Assembly (NCBI GenBank): GCA_949825065.1 | Contig: OX463838.1 | Span: 8,905,246 to 8,969,245 of the forward strand | DNA from: Odontocerum albicorne | Lineage: Eukaryota; Arthropoda; Insecta; Trichoptera; Odontoceridae | DNA length: 64,000 nucleotides | Direction of reading: 5' to 3' | Part shown: in pieces, positions 11,201-21,100 of the stretch | Position numbering within the stretch: the stretch's first letter is position 1 | Layout of the letters: every line of letters starts with the position of its first letter | Notes under the pieces: model-generated | Told to the model about the DNA's origin: nothing | Database searches by the model: none | What the model saw: the letters and a program-made list of their open reading frames with translations, nothing else | Translations under genes and position numbers: made by a program

Positions 11201-14200
11201 GATTAACCAGCCTCGGTTGTTTAGCAGCTAGCTTTTCCATCATGGTTTGCAGTTGCTGACAATAGACATCTGCCGTAATCGTCTGGCCAGATTTAAGAAA
11301 GCTGTAGTGAACGACACCAGCACTAGTCCACCAAACGCTCACAAGTAACTTTTTTGGAGTCAATTTTCGCTTGGGGCATGGTTTGGCTGTTTCGGCAGGG
11401 TTCAGCCATTGCGATGAGCGCTTCCGATTATCATACAGGATCCACTTTTCATCACAGGTAATGATTCGATTCAAAATCCCTTCATTATTGTGCCGGTTGA
11501 GTAATGCAACGCAGCAGTCAACGCGCGTTTGTTGATTTGCTTCACTCAATTCGTGAGGTACCCACCTTTCAAGCTTTTTCACCTTCCCAATTTGCTTCAA
11601 GTGGATTAAAACAGTTTTATCACTAACACCGCAGCCTGCAGCTAACTCGGACGTGGTTTGCGATGGATCCGCTTCCACAATAGCCTTCAATTCTTCATTA
11701 TCAACTTTGGTCTCCGGCCGTCCACGGGGCTTGTTCTGCAGGTCGAAATTTCCAGAACGAAAACGTTGGAACCAAAAACGCACTGTGTTTTCTTTTGCGG
11801 CACCGTCGCCATACACATCATTAATCCTTCGAGCCGTTTCTGCAGCACTGGTGCCACGGTGGAACTCGTACTCGTAAATAACGCGATATTTCAAGTTTTC
11901 CATTTTGTAAACTGAGTGACGCAAAGAAAAAAAACAATTGAGGAAAAAACAAATGAATTATAATTTTCGAAACACAAATACTTGAGTAAATAGCTGTATA
12001 AATTTGAATTTGGAATTCCTAACCAAAGAGAAGATATTTGAGATCAAAGTTGCCAGTACGGCAAAACGCCAATTTCATATGTAAGGACCTAATATATAAC
12101 CTACATATTTGAAAAATGTAATTTATGATTTCATGGTACATTATGTTGACTACATACTTAGTTTTATCTATGCATATTTGCGCACTTCCCTCTTTTTTTC
12201 TTACACATATAAGTTGATGGGCCGCACACACAATGAAAAAATTTGGAGGAACGTTGCTTGTATATATTTGTCACCTAAAGTAGTTTGGTCATAAGTAAGG
12301 CTCTCGTGTTCTTTCAAAAAAATGTTATTTTATATAAGTCAGTGATGGAAAAATTCTAGTCTGCGGAATAAAACTCCAATAAATAGGTGTTTTTTCAAAT
12401 AAGTTAAATAGTCTTGGAGTACAATAACTACCTAAAGCATCCAGTAACTTATCAACAATTTATTAACCAAATGAATCATGTTGGCTGAGCTCACATTGGT
12501 TCTGTTACATGGTTATTATGGGTGTTTCCCCACTCGGGAGAGGCTTTCCTTAGGCCTTGGCCACACAGGTAGGAGCCTCGCTTGATGCTTAGAGCTATGT
12601 TGCGAGTTAGACGACATATCCTAGCGAACCAACGTACCACATACTATCGCAGTGGCCACACTGCACGCTTCGCGCCACGTTGCATGACGATTAGTCATCG
12701 AGTGAATCTCCTAGCGAACAGTTGGTTAATTTACAAGATGGCGGAAGTTTTAATGACAGCTGTGTATAAACGAAGCCGTTGTGAAACACATGGAACAAAT
12801 TATGGAAAATGTACCTGTAATAAAATCACTTAGGAATGAAGTTACACAGAAAGTAAATTAAGATGGTAAGTTGTAATGAAATTGGTTAGATTTGAGAGTG
12901 ACATAGTGTGTTGACTCAACCGCTCCCAACTATCAAATGGCTTTGTGCGTAGCACTTTTGTGTGACCAGGCATGAAGTCACCTAGTATATCAGTCACGTA
13001 AAACCTAGCTAAGCACCTAACGAAGCACTTTGTTGTGGCCTCGGCCTTAATAATTTCCAAACTTTAGCAAAATATGAATTAATAATAAGCATTATAAAAT
13101 AAACCCCTGGTAAACTAACGAGCATAAATATAATAGTAAATAATGTGAACTATGGCAATAGGTTAAAGGTAAAAATAAAGAACTGATAAGTTGATAAAAA
13201 TAGGCAGTAGTAACAAACTGCCACCAAATAATGTGAATCATGGTTTAGAAGTGGTTACTGAATTTGTTTACTAGGCTTCAGAGTATGACAACAACGGAGA
13301 TTGCAAGGTCGAGGTGAAAAGAAGAACTGGAATGGTGAAGAATGTGATCTCAAAGCTGGAAAACATATGGAAGAGCAGAACCATCCCTACTACAACGAAA
13401 ATGCGTCAAGTTAAGTCTCTTGTCTTCGCAATATTTATGTACTGCGCGGAATTGTGGACTCTGAGAACAAGTGAGAAACATAGAATAGATACATATGAAA
13501 TGTGATGCTGGAGAAGGGTATTACGAATTCCATGGAGAGCAAGGCTAACTAACGCCTCCATTGTCGAAGAACTGAGAGTCCCTGACAGATTGTTGCCTAT
13601 GACGAGGCCTATGATTCTTTAGAAACTTTGCTCATGATCGCGGAGACACATTGTGGGGTTTGTGATCACTGGAAGTGTGAAAGGATGACACACAAGAGGA
13701 AGAGTCCCAATATGTTGGGCTGACCAAGTGAGACGCCGCAGGACTACCCTTAACAACTGGTCTTCGAACTGCGGAGCACGGGGATGGATGGAGAGGAGTC
13801 ATAAAGGGTTATCATGAGAGTCACGATGATCAGTCATTAGTTACACAACAGGATGGATGGAGTGGAACCCACCATTAAGTTCATATGAAACAGCCACCCA
13901 AGGAGAATCAGAAGTAACATGAATGACATCAGTATATTTAATGTGTTGTTTATAGTTAAGGCATTAACGTTGTGGAGGTTTAAAGACATTGTAATTTATT
14001 TTTAACAAACACTGTTTATTCCACTTTTTTATGACGGTATAACCCTACCGGTTTCAAGGCTTTCACCTCATCTTCAGGGGAGCGTAAACAAGACTTGTCT
14101 TGAAGATTTGTCTTGTTTACGCTCCCAAGACTTGTCTTGTTTACGCTCCCCTGAAGATGAGGTGAAAGCCTTGAAACCGGTAGGGTTATACCGTCATAAA

Positions 14201-15984
14201 AAAGTGGAATAAACAGTGTTTGTTAAAAATAAATTACAAAGTATATTTAATGCCATAATTGTCCTTAACTATGGCACAAACTGAGATTTAGGGAGTTGCC
14301 ATAAGTGTAACAAATAAAGAGCATCGAATACACACTATTGATGTAGGATTACACGAAATTTACAAAGAAATTATTAATTTTAAAAAAGCAAAATTAACAA
14401 TTAGAAAAATTTATGTGAAAAGATCTTTGTCATCCACTATCTTATGCTTAACTTGATGGCTTTAGAATAAACTATCTTCATAAATTTCCCACAGAATACA
14501 GTTATCTACATTTTATCATTGACTTGTACTCTCTGAAGAACTGACGATTCTTCTGGATAAACCATGTTGTTTGAAGTGGAAAAAAAACACCTGATGTATG
14601 ATGGAACTCTCAGAAAAGATGGCACCTGAAAACCAACTGGCTTGGCCTACTTGGAGAGCACTGAATACTCCTAATAGGTGTACCAAATGCAAAGTTAACA
14701 TGCTGAAATGGGGGTTCTTGAACGAAAGTAACATTGAATGTGATTGTGGAGATATACAGGACTCCAACACATGTTCATTTGTCTGAACATATGGACTACA
14801 TGCTCTGGACAGGATCTAATTGATCCTTGTTGCATCCTATTGTAAACACACGACATAATTGATTATTGATGGTCCAGACACAGAAATGAATGATCAATGC
14901 CTTATAAAGTTTACATATCCATAGTTAAGTATAAAAAAATATTTCTTCAAAGTTTTTCAAGGCTATAGTCCATTAGTTAAAAGTATTATTTGTAACATTT
15001 TATTAACAAAATTTGGAAGATGAAGGCCGTTTTCTGAGCCAACCAAACACGGTAATACATCCAAAAATTATTTTCAATGAAAACTTTGTCATTTTGAACA
15101 TATGTCTTTAGGAAGTATCTCTAACAAAGATAATATTTAACACATCATTAGTAACTTACTACAGATTTCAATTGAAAAATTATACTGCCTCAGGCACATA
15201 ATTATTTTAGATACTAAATGTGGAAAGCAACACATAAGATGTTTCTATGTTGTCAGAAATTTATATTTTATACTCATGATGCACATTTTTTTCTTTAAAA
15301 TGACCCACTTTAGTATATTTTTAATAGTTTTCTTGGTAGCTAGTGCATAATCTCTTTACTGCTTAATATATTACTTTATATATACATACTTATTGATATA
15401 AGATCCTAAAAAAAGGACATGCCCCCCCCCACTCTCTTTAATTTTAGTTTGAAAAACATTAAATTCATCCATAGAGGAAATGGCAACATGTCACGGTCAT
15501 GATGGAACAGAAATATATCATGCTGATGATGATACGAAGGTTTCAATAATGGTAGCTGACATTTGAGTGCTGCTTGTAATTACTGTTTAAAATGTTTACT
15601 AAACTCTAACAACTGCATTTGATGCATTGTAAACTTTTAAATTACGCTTTAGCGTGCGTTCGCATTTAAAAAATTCACATTTTTTTCGAGTAACATAATG
15701 TCAAAATGTAAAAAAAATCAACAGAAAATGTTGAAACCCAATTTTGATAAGGATGTCAATTACAATTATTTACAGCCGAACCCTTGAATATATTACATCA
15801 TACCTTCTACGCGGAAAATCTTCGTTTTAATGACGTAAACAGTGTCATGCGGAGACACAGTCATTTGGAATGCTGAGCCTGTGAGGGACTCCACCAGGAC
15901 CTCGATAGTGGGCTGGCACAATCCATCTTCCTGCAGAACTTTCGACCTGCCGGAGAATCTCTGCGGGTAGCCATGTTGTGACAT
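8206..15984 (-). CDS. ZFAND4: ZFAND4/ANUBL1-like ubiquitin-domain protein, 5' exons (partial)
   Basis: Two minus-strand exons are supported. Exon 1 is 15984-15804: ATG, then SQHGYPQRF..., ending FRVEG with donor GTATGA. Exon 2 is 8413-8206, after acceptor ATTCCAG, with donor GTTCGT. Phases agree (181 nt, then 208 nt). The joined reading IFRVEGIPMSQQH restores a continuous ubiquitin-like fold: IEVLVESLTGSAFQMTVSP, then L-K-L-V-L, ending S-I-R-G-G-P-I-S-T-R-R. The LxLVLxxRGGP.xTRR stretch straight after the ubiquitin-like domain (about residues 27-101) is the signature of ZFAND4 (ANUBL1). In that family an AN1 zinc finger follows at the C-terminus. The 129 residues seen lack the middle and the zinc finger; those exons were not found and may lie left of the window. 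The 7.4-kb intron holds hAT, mariner, Tigger and Harbinger elements. The biochemical role is poorly known; binding to ubiquitin-like partners is inferred from the domain. Confidence 0.8.
8451..8893. mobile_element. Tigger/pogo-type MITE, copy with AGTCGGCCCTCTGAATCC end
   Basis: The left end reads tAGTCGGCCCTCTGAATCC, followed by GTGGATTTAATCAACCGCAGATC. Near the right end are GGTTATATGCAAATACTATG, GGGTCCTGGATCCAATCCCC and ATACCAAGGGAGGACT. TA lies on both sides (8449-8450 and 8894-8895). From memory, these blocks in this order match consensus sequences of Tigger/MER2-type elements of vertebrates. It is non-coding and lies in the intron beside ZFAND4 exon 2, only 37 bp upstream of the acceptor side. 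Confidence 0.7.
8900..9834. other. Intronic AT-rich sequence
   Basis: No gene or terminal repeat recognised. It sits within the large ZFAND4 intron. Confidence 0.3.
10205..10795 (-). mobile_element. Mariner (irritans/Himar1-like), 3' half
   Basis: The minus-strand frame 10787-10269 encodes the C-terminal half of the transposase: MEWRAAGESRPKRPKTQQSA, VMASVFWDAHGIIFIDHLEKG (second catalytic Asp region), KKVLFHQDNAPCHKS and HPPYSPDLSPSDYWLF (DD34D-type third Asp), then ALEGDYVDE at the end. The 3' terminal repeat (ACACATCGATCAATAAGTCC) starts at 10205 next to TA. The N-terminal half is missing. The break lies at nearly the same codon where the 1288-1886 half ends. About one inserted gap is present (FGRIAE... 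lacks the usual NEEV). Confidence 0.85.
10800..12092 (-). mobile_element. Mariner, Hsmar1/cecropia-like, copy 1 (near-intact, frameshifted)
   Basis: Perfect inverted ends TTAGGTCCTTACATATGAAA lie at 10800 and 12092 with TA on both sides. The minus-strand transposase starts at 11924 or at the inner Met (MENLKYRVIYEYEFHRGTSA). It contains two HTHs (WFQRFRSGNFD, HLKQIGKVKKLERWVPHELS), the first Asp in RIITCDEKWILYDN, the second in VWWTSAGVVHYSF...LLLHDNARPH, and the third in HPPYSPDLAPTDYYFF. An extra A in an A-run near 11057 and a small duplication near 10965 break the last 60 or so codons. Copy 2 at 27443-28730 is nearly identical but has a different lesion. Confidence 0.9.
12300..12549. other. 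Intronic AT-rich sequence
   Basis: No feature recognised. Confidence 0.25.
12553..13046 (+). mobile_element. PIF/Harbinger-type MITE with GGCCTTGGCCACA ends
   Basis: The left end GGCCTTGGCCACAC faces an inverted right end GTGGCCTCGGCC. Each is flanked by the 3-bp direct repeat TTA (12550-12552 and 13047-13049), the usual Harbinger target. The inverted similarity extends inward through GATGCTTAGAGCTA against GGTGCTTAGCTAGG. Inside, an ATG at about 12738 reads MAEVLMTAVYKRSR, which looks like the N-terminus of insect Harbinger transposases, so a remnant of the coding region may survive. Length 494 bp; non-autonomous. Confidence 0.65.
13269..13850 (+). mobile_element. LINE remnant (polymerase C-terminus)
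   Basis: The frame 13314-13505 reads KRRTGMVKNVISKLENIWKS, RTIPTTTKMRQVKSLVFAIF and YCAELWTLRTSEKHRID. The next frame gives CWRRVLRIPWRARLTNASI and EELRVP. This is the well-known C-terminal region of an arthropod endonuclease/reverse-transcriptase LINE (TKMRLVKSLVFPI..YGAE.WTL). The copy is frameshifted at 13505 and loses coding capacity further on. Confidence 0.75.
13991..14237. repeat. Perfect 104-bp palindrome made of two inverted copies of a retroelement end
   Basis: The left arm 13991-14094 and right arm 14134-14237 are exact reverse complements over 104 bases, separated by a 39-bp loop. The loop holds a further partial copy of the arm's inner end (GTCTTGTTTACGCTCCC). The arm sequence (GAAGATGAGGTGAAAGCCTT, GTAGGGTTATACCG, AGTGGAATAAACAGTGTT) recurs in single orientation at 38820-38915, 42600-42700 and 57160-57260. 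It resembles the GAxGAGGxGAAAGCCTxGAAAC termini of Penelope-like and related retroelements, but the family is not proved. Confidence 0.9.
14590..14840 (+). mobile_element. LINE 3' fragment
   Basis: The frame 14598-14786 reads KMAPENQLAWPTWRALNTPN, RCTKCKVNMLKWGF and ECDCGDIQDS. The W-x-x-W-R-x-L-N, K-x-N-M-x-K-W and C-x-C-G motifs mark the cysteine-containing C-terminal end of an arthropod LINE ORF2. The stop comes at 14786 after a frameshift (TCSFV instead of a CP motif). Confidence 0.65.
14841..15780. other. Intronic AT-rich sequence, nothing recognised
   Basis: This contains a C-run (15423-15432) and A/T tracts but no gene, repeat end or RNA was identified. Confidence 0.3.
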
Positions 15985-16830
15985 TTCACTTCAATTGTTG
16001 GAGACTGATAACATAACGAACAATCTAAACACTTTTTAGCACTTTACAGCACAAATTATTTCCATCGCAATATGGGTGGGTATTATATACACTGAATCAC
16101 AATAGCCAATAACAATAAGTAACTTGGTGGGACGTCTTGGAAAACAGATTTAGAAAATACGCAGAGCCGTAGAGAATACGCAATGTTAGCGCGTTAAACT
16201 GGATAAAACAAAGCACAGAAAGTATACTTTAAAAATATAAAAACGATACGCGCATTCAAGATCTGGAAGACAATTTCAAATAGACTGAGGAACCCATATA
16301 TAAATCTTGATTTTGCATATGCAACCAAACATCATACTTTATATCGTTGTCCTTGTTTTGTATTCTTTATCACAAGCGGTAGAAAGAGATGAAGGAAAAT
16401 GAGTGCATCATTTTTTTTTTTGTTTCACTGATGGTGTTGGTAAACGAAGATTACTGTTTTATCATCGTAGTAAGAAGATGATCCGTATGCTATATTGGGC
16501 GATATTTAATTGAATGACGCAATTCAGGTCACGTTGCTTATTTTTATAAATTATATTTCTTATCTGGTACTATCATCAGTTTGTCATTCACTGTTGAAGA
16601 TAGGCCTCTCAATAACTTCGCCAAAATATTATGTTCGTTACTGTTATATTATGTTATCTATTTTACGTATACTATGTACCAAACGTGCCTCTGGCCATAT
16701 TCTAGATCTTGGATTTTTTCGGATACCACTAGGCATGTCCGTACATACGGACTTTTCCATTAATACTAATGTCCTACTCAGTCCATTTTAATCGTTATAT
16801 GATCTCAATTCTGTATTGTATTTTACCATT
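15985..16830. other. Upstream region of ZFAND4-like gene
   Basis: The interval just above 15984 (minus-strand upstream) should hold the 5' untranslated region and promoter. No definite TATA or initiator element can be assigned. Frames at 16510-16791 are not convincing. Confidence 0.3.
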
Positions 16831-16849
16831 GTTTAAGAGCGAGTCCATT

Positions 16850-17060
16850 TATTTATTACATTTGCGATATCTTCTTATGTAATCCAGCATGAATATCTTC
16901 ATGTTTGTGTGAGTATTTTGAAGATTCGTTGTGGCCTTGAGTGATAGATTCCATGTCTCACATTCGTATGAGAGAACTGAAAGTAAACTCGGATTAAAAA
17001 GCCTTCGTTATAAGAAGATAACGTTTGAAGGCATGTCTTAAACAGTTAAAAAAATAAAGC
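16850..17060 (-). mobile_element. LINE polymerase fragment, decayed
   Basis: The minus strand reads SYECETWNLSLKATTNL, corresponding to the YGCExWxL motif of LINE polymerases, followed by FMLDYIRR. The fragment is short with stops on both sides. Confidence 0.4.
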
Positions 17061-17925
17061 TAATTTAATTCTTTCACTTGATTTTTTCTTTTCATTAAAA
17101 GTCAATTTGATTATCTTCAAATAAAGTATTATTTCCTAAGTAAGCATGAAGTTTTTCAAGATGTGTGTTTCTGGTTTATCTCTAGAATTTATTTCACTGC
17201 TCGTATGTAGTCTAGTTTAATATTTTTTCTTCTAAAATTAGCATTTTCTCTGAGCTGGTTTTTATTTAAAACTATTTGAATGTGGTGCGTTATGGTTTTG
17301 ATACTGTAAAATTAATACAGTAAACTAATTCAACGTTATTTTTTGCCACCTCTTCACTATTTTTTTTCTCAAGAATAATCCCATTTGCGTTCTTCCAATC
17401 TTCGGGAATGTTTTCGTTGTGGACGTGATTAGAGCAAATATGTTACGTTGTCTATTTCTGTCACGGCTTTGGTGTACTCTCTTGAATTCGAGAATCATTG
17501 TAATTTCTAAATAAATATCACTTTTACATGCAACAAATAACTGCTGGTATACTTATTGTTACATATACAGGTGTGATGACTGGGATGCTTCACATTAGTA
17601 ACACTTAATAATATTAAACCGTGAACAGATTTTTAATGAATAGTTGGATGCTTAAGAAATGTATTGACTAAAAAGTTACGACGATTTATGACTAAATGTG
17701 AAATTTGGTTATAAAAGATTAATATTTAATAAGCACTGATTTAATAAATAAAATGAAGAACAGCTCTTTGAAATGATTTGGGGATGTCCAACTAATGGTT
17801 GATGAGATATTGACAAACCTAATCTAGAATATAAAAATTAGTGTAAAGTATGGTAGAGAAAAGTCAAGAAAACTACGGTTGACAAATGTGAATGCAAAGC
17901 ATAGCAGAAAATCAACAATTCATTG
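17060..17925. other. AT-rich sequence with traces of LINE debris
   Basis: Around 17750-17900 the plus strand shows LKxFGDVQLMVDEILTNLI-like text, a decayed LRWFGHVxRMxExRLTKxI motif. Nothing else is supported before the RpS26 gene. Confidence 0.35.
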
Positions 17926-18015
17926 TTGGATTAAGGACCGATTGGACTAACAGTGAAATGCCATAATATTTTGTTAGGATTAAGGACCAATTGGACTAAC
18001 AGGGAAATGCCATTG
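17926..18015. repeat. Short tandem duplication upstream of RpS26
   Basis: GGATTAAGGACC(G/A)ATTGGACT followed by AACAG(T/G)GAAATGCCAT occurs twice, about 45 bp apart. It lies some 150 bp upstream of the RpS26 start codon. Confidence 0.6.
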
Positions 18016-18137
18016 TTTTGTAAATATAAAGCCGAATATAGCCCGATGGAATATCTTCTTACAACGATCATGGACAGCGGAAACAAGTAGCGCCATCTAC
18101 TTCGAAACAGATCCATAGAGTATATTAATATATATTG

Positions 18138-18168
18138 TTTCCGGTCTCTAAGATTTTGGTCGCGAAAA
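18138..18168 (+). promoter_or_regulatory. Likely RpS26 transcription start and 5' untranslated leader
   Basis: A pyrimidine-rich TTTCCGGTCTCT lies about 30 bp upstream of the ATG at 18169. Ribosomal protein mRNAs usually begin with a 5'-terminal oligopyrimidine tract, so transcription probably starts within this stretch. The exact start is inferred, not seen. Confidence 0.4.
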
Positions 18169-21100
18169 ATGGTGCGTGTCTTTTTGTAGTTCGTGAAAAA
18201 TTTAACAATAAATTAACTAAATATTACTAATTTCTACTATACACTGTCTCGGATATATCTAATTTAAAACACGCATTAACAATCTTTTGTCCGATTCAAT
18301 CGGGATTTTGACGTTTGATCATTCTGTCAAATTTGCCATGTGGCCCTAACCCCTAAATTAATTTTCATCTTGAAACATTATTACATTGTTTTTTTTTTGT
18401 AAAATTTTAATCATGTTTTTATAAAAATATTCCCTTAATCATGTGAAATTCACATATTGCATTTACTGATTCGGGTTCGATGCCAACGTCATTGTTTTGT
18501 CCCCGACTATTGAACAAGTCGTTTACCAGCGACTTCTCCCATTGCTCTACTTAAACGTCATTAGATCTAATGTCTAAATCGAAATATATATTTCAGTTAG
18601 TACGCTGATAACAAAATTAGGAGAAATGCTAAAGATGCTGATTTTTTCGTGAATATTTGCCCTGTTGTACCACATTGGGAAGAATAACGATATTCTTTTT
18701 TTTTTTTCGAGTAGTACTATATGTTTTCTTATATTGTGTTTTTAGACTTGCAAACGACGCAACGCCGGGCGTTCCAAGAATGGCCGTGGACATGTTGAGC
18801 CAGTCCGCTGCACAAACTGCGCTCGCTGTGTGCCTAAGGATAAGGCTATTAAGAAGTTCGTCATCAGGAACATCGTAGAGGCCGCCGCCGTCAGGGACAT
18901 CACGGAAGCCTCTATTGATAGTAAGTTACATAACATTGTAAACTTCCCCAGTAATGTGTACTTCTGTTAGCGTTCAGGAGCTCTTTGAGAGGCCTATCTT
19001 GGCCTATTATCAAATATTTTTTTTACAAAATAATGGCAGTGGCATAACTCAATAAGAAATTATCTATATCCAGTCAGATATACACTACTGCCAAAACAAG
19101 TTATTGTTAAAAAAATAAAGACTACATTTAGATACAAACAGGCATAGGACAGACTACAAGCTAACAGAATCTGAAAAACATGTACAGTATGTTTGACAAG
19201 AGCGTGTACAGCTACATTTTTTCCTGGAAACCGTTATGAGGGTAGATTCAAATGTGAGCAGGTAGCAGGTCCCCCAAGATGCTCTGTGAAGAAAAACTCA
19301 GTTGTCATTCGATCTTGGTTACACAAGAACATATTTCACCATAAGTGCCGCGTACACATCAAGTTACACATCCGAAAGGACTAAAAATGTCATACGGAGC
19401 CACTGCTAAATACATGAGAAAGTCGAAGAAGACATTTGTAAGTAAGTGGGTGAAACGCTATTCTGACGTAAAAAATGTCATTGACCTTCCAGATTGTGGC
19501 ATTGCACAGAAAGCGACGAAAAATTAAGATAGTGATCTTACAGGTGTTTGAGAAGAATCCTCGTCTATCATTGCGTAGCAGACAGGCGGGTTTGCGTGAA
19601 AAGGGTCTAATTATGTCATGTGACACTAAGAAGACGTTGACTAGGTCATAGAGTGAAATTTCGAAGCACGATGAAGAAACCACTATTGCCCGAAAAACAA
19701 GTCAAAAAAAGACACTTGGGCGAAAGAAACTTTTGACCGCGATTGGGACAATGTAATTTTTTGGACGAATCTTCATTTTGGGCACGTTTTTCCATTAATC
19801 ATACCTGGTGTACCCACACCAATACTCATCCAGTGGACCGTTAAACACCCGGTAAAAGTCCACATCGGGCTGTTTCTCAACGCAGGGATTTGGCACTTTG
19901 CACATCTTCACAAATAATTTGAACACTGCCAAAATTGTTAAAATATATCAGAGGACTTTATTACCATCTGCCCAAAGGTGGTTTATAAGAAGAAAAAAAT
20001 TGACAACTGCAAGAGGACAATGACCCAAAACATCGGAGTCATATCTCTTGCAACCAACCAGAAATATGTTTTTATAAGCCCTAGGTGTTAACCAGGCTGG
20101 AATCCTATTTAAAAAAATCTGGGTTCCAGCGGGGATCGAACCCGCAACCTCCGGATCGGCAGACAAGTGTCTTACCACCAGGCCACGGATGTCGTCTTTG
20201 TACTGCGTGGAAACAGGAAAATGACGTTGACGTAATGGATTGGCCGTCGCAGTCACCAGATGCAAATCCCATAGAAAATGTTTGGGCACTCATGAAGTTC
20301 AAACTCCGAGGGAAAAAGATCTGGAACGTCAAGCAGTTATTTTGACAGATTCCACTTATATGAAAGTCTTTGCCCCTAGATTATGCTATAAAATTAGTAG
20401 AAAGTACGCCTCGGAGATGCCGGGCAATTATTACTAGTAGAGGCAACTGGACAACTTAATAATAAAGCATCATGGTTTATATCATGTAGTATGTGTGTAT
20501 TTTTTTTTAAGGTTTCTCACAAATAGTTTTTGGGTTTCGCCGTACACTTTCTTGCCAAACAGACTTTACAGTAATCTCCCCTTTTATGCGGGTAATTGGT
20601 TCCAGGAAAATAGCGAGAAAATGAAAGCTGCATAAATAGATCCATTAAATGCTATGTAAAATAAATTATCTCTACATATTTCCAAATATCCCATTCTTGT
20701 TTAGTTATTTTTTTAATAAGTCTATATAAGTGTTTACTGATAACTAATAAAACACATTTTGTGAGAACTAGAAGATTTATTTATAAAAAAGATAAAAATT
20801 ACAAAACTTATAATTGATTACCTTACCTATTCAAAATCTTCTCACTAGATGAATCTACGATTGTTACTGTTGTAGATGTTAAACTATGGGTGTTGATAGT
20901 ATCAAGAATCTATCTAAAGCAGGCGTACTTTCTATCTTGTTTAGTTATTTTTTTAATAAGTCTATATAAGTGTTTACTGATAACTAATAAAACACATTTT
21001 GTGAGAACTAGAAGATTTATTTATAAAAAAGATAAAAATTACAAAATTTATAATTGATTACCTTACCTATTCAAAATCTTCTCACTAGATGAATCTATGA

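Larger units (their letters stand above)
9835..12256. mobile_element. hAT-like element (CAATGTTCCCTCTAAGG ends), copy A, with two nested mariners
   Basis: The left end is CAATGTTCCCTCTAAGGTGT; the right end is GGAGGAACGTTG. An 8-bp target duplication flanks it (CTTGCATA at 9827-9834, CTTGTATA at 12257-12264, one mismatch). Sequence outside the two mariners matches copy B at 41676-42256, including TTGATGGGCCGCACACACAA near the right end. The mariner at 10205 and the mariner at 10800-12092 were therefore inserted later and expanded a roughly 600-bp non-autonomous element to 2.4 kb. Confidence 0.85.

Noticed and set aside
11653..11915. Plus-strand frames opposite the mariner transposase (also at 28291-28553)
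   Set aside because: Shadows of the transposase coding strand; the same frames recur in both mariner copies.
20121..20190. Possible tRNA gene on the minus strand (good T arm and B-box)
   Set aside because: The 5' segment cannot pair with the 3' acceptor strand, and related heads occur in other SINEs in the window. It is a tRNA-derived SINE inside a Tc1-like element.
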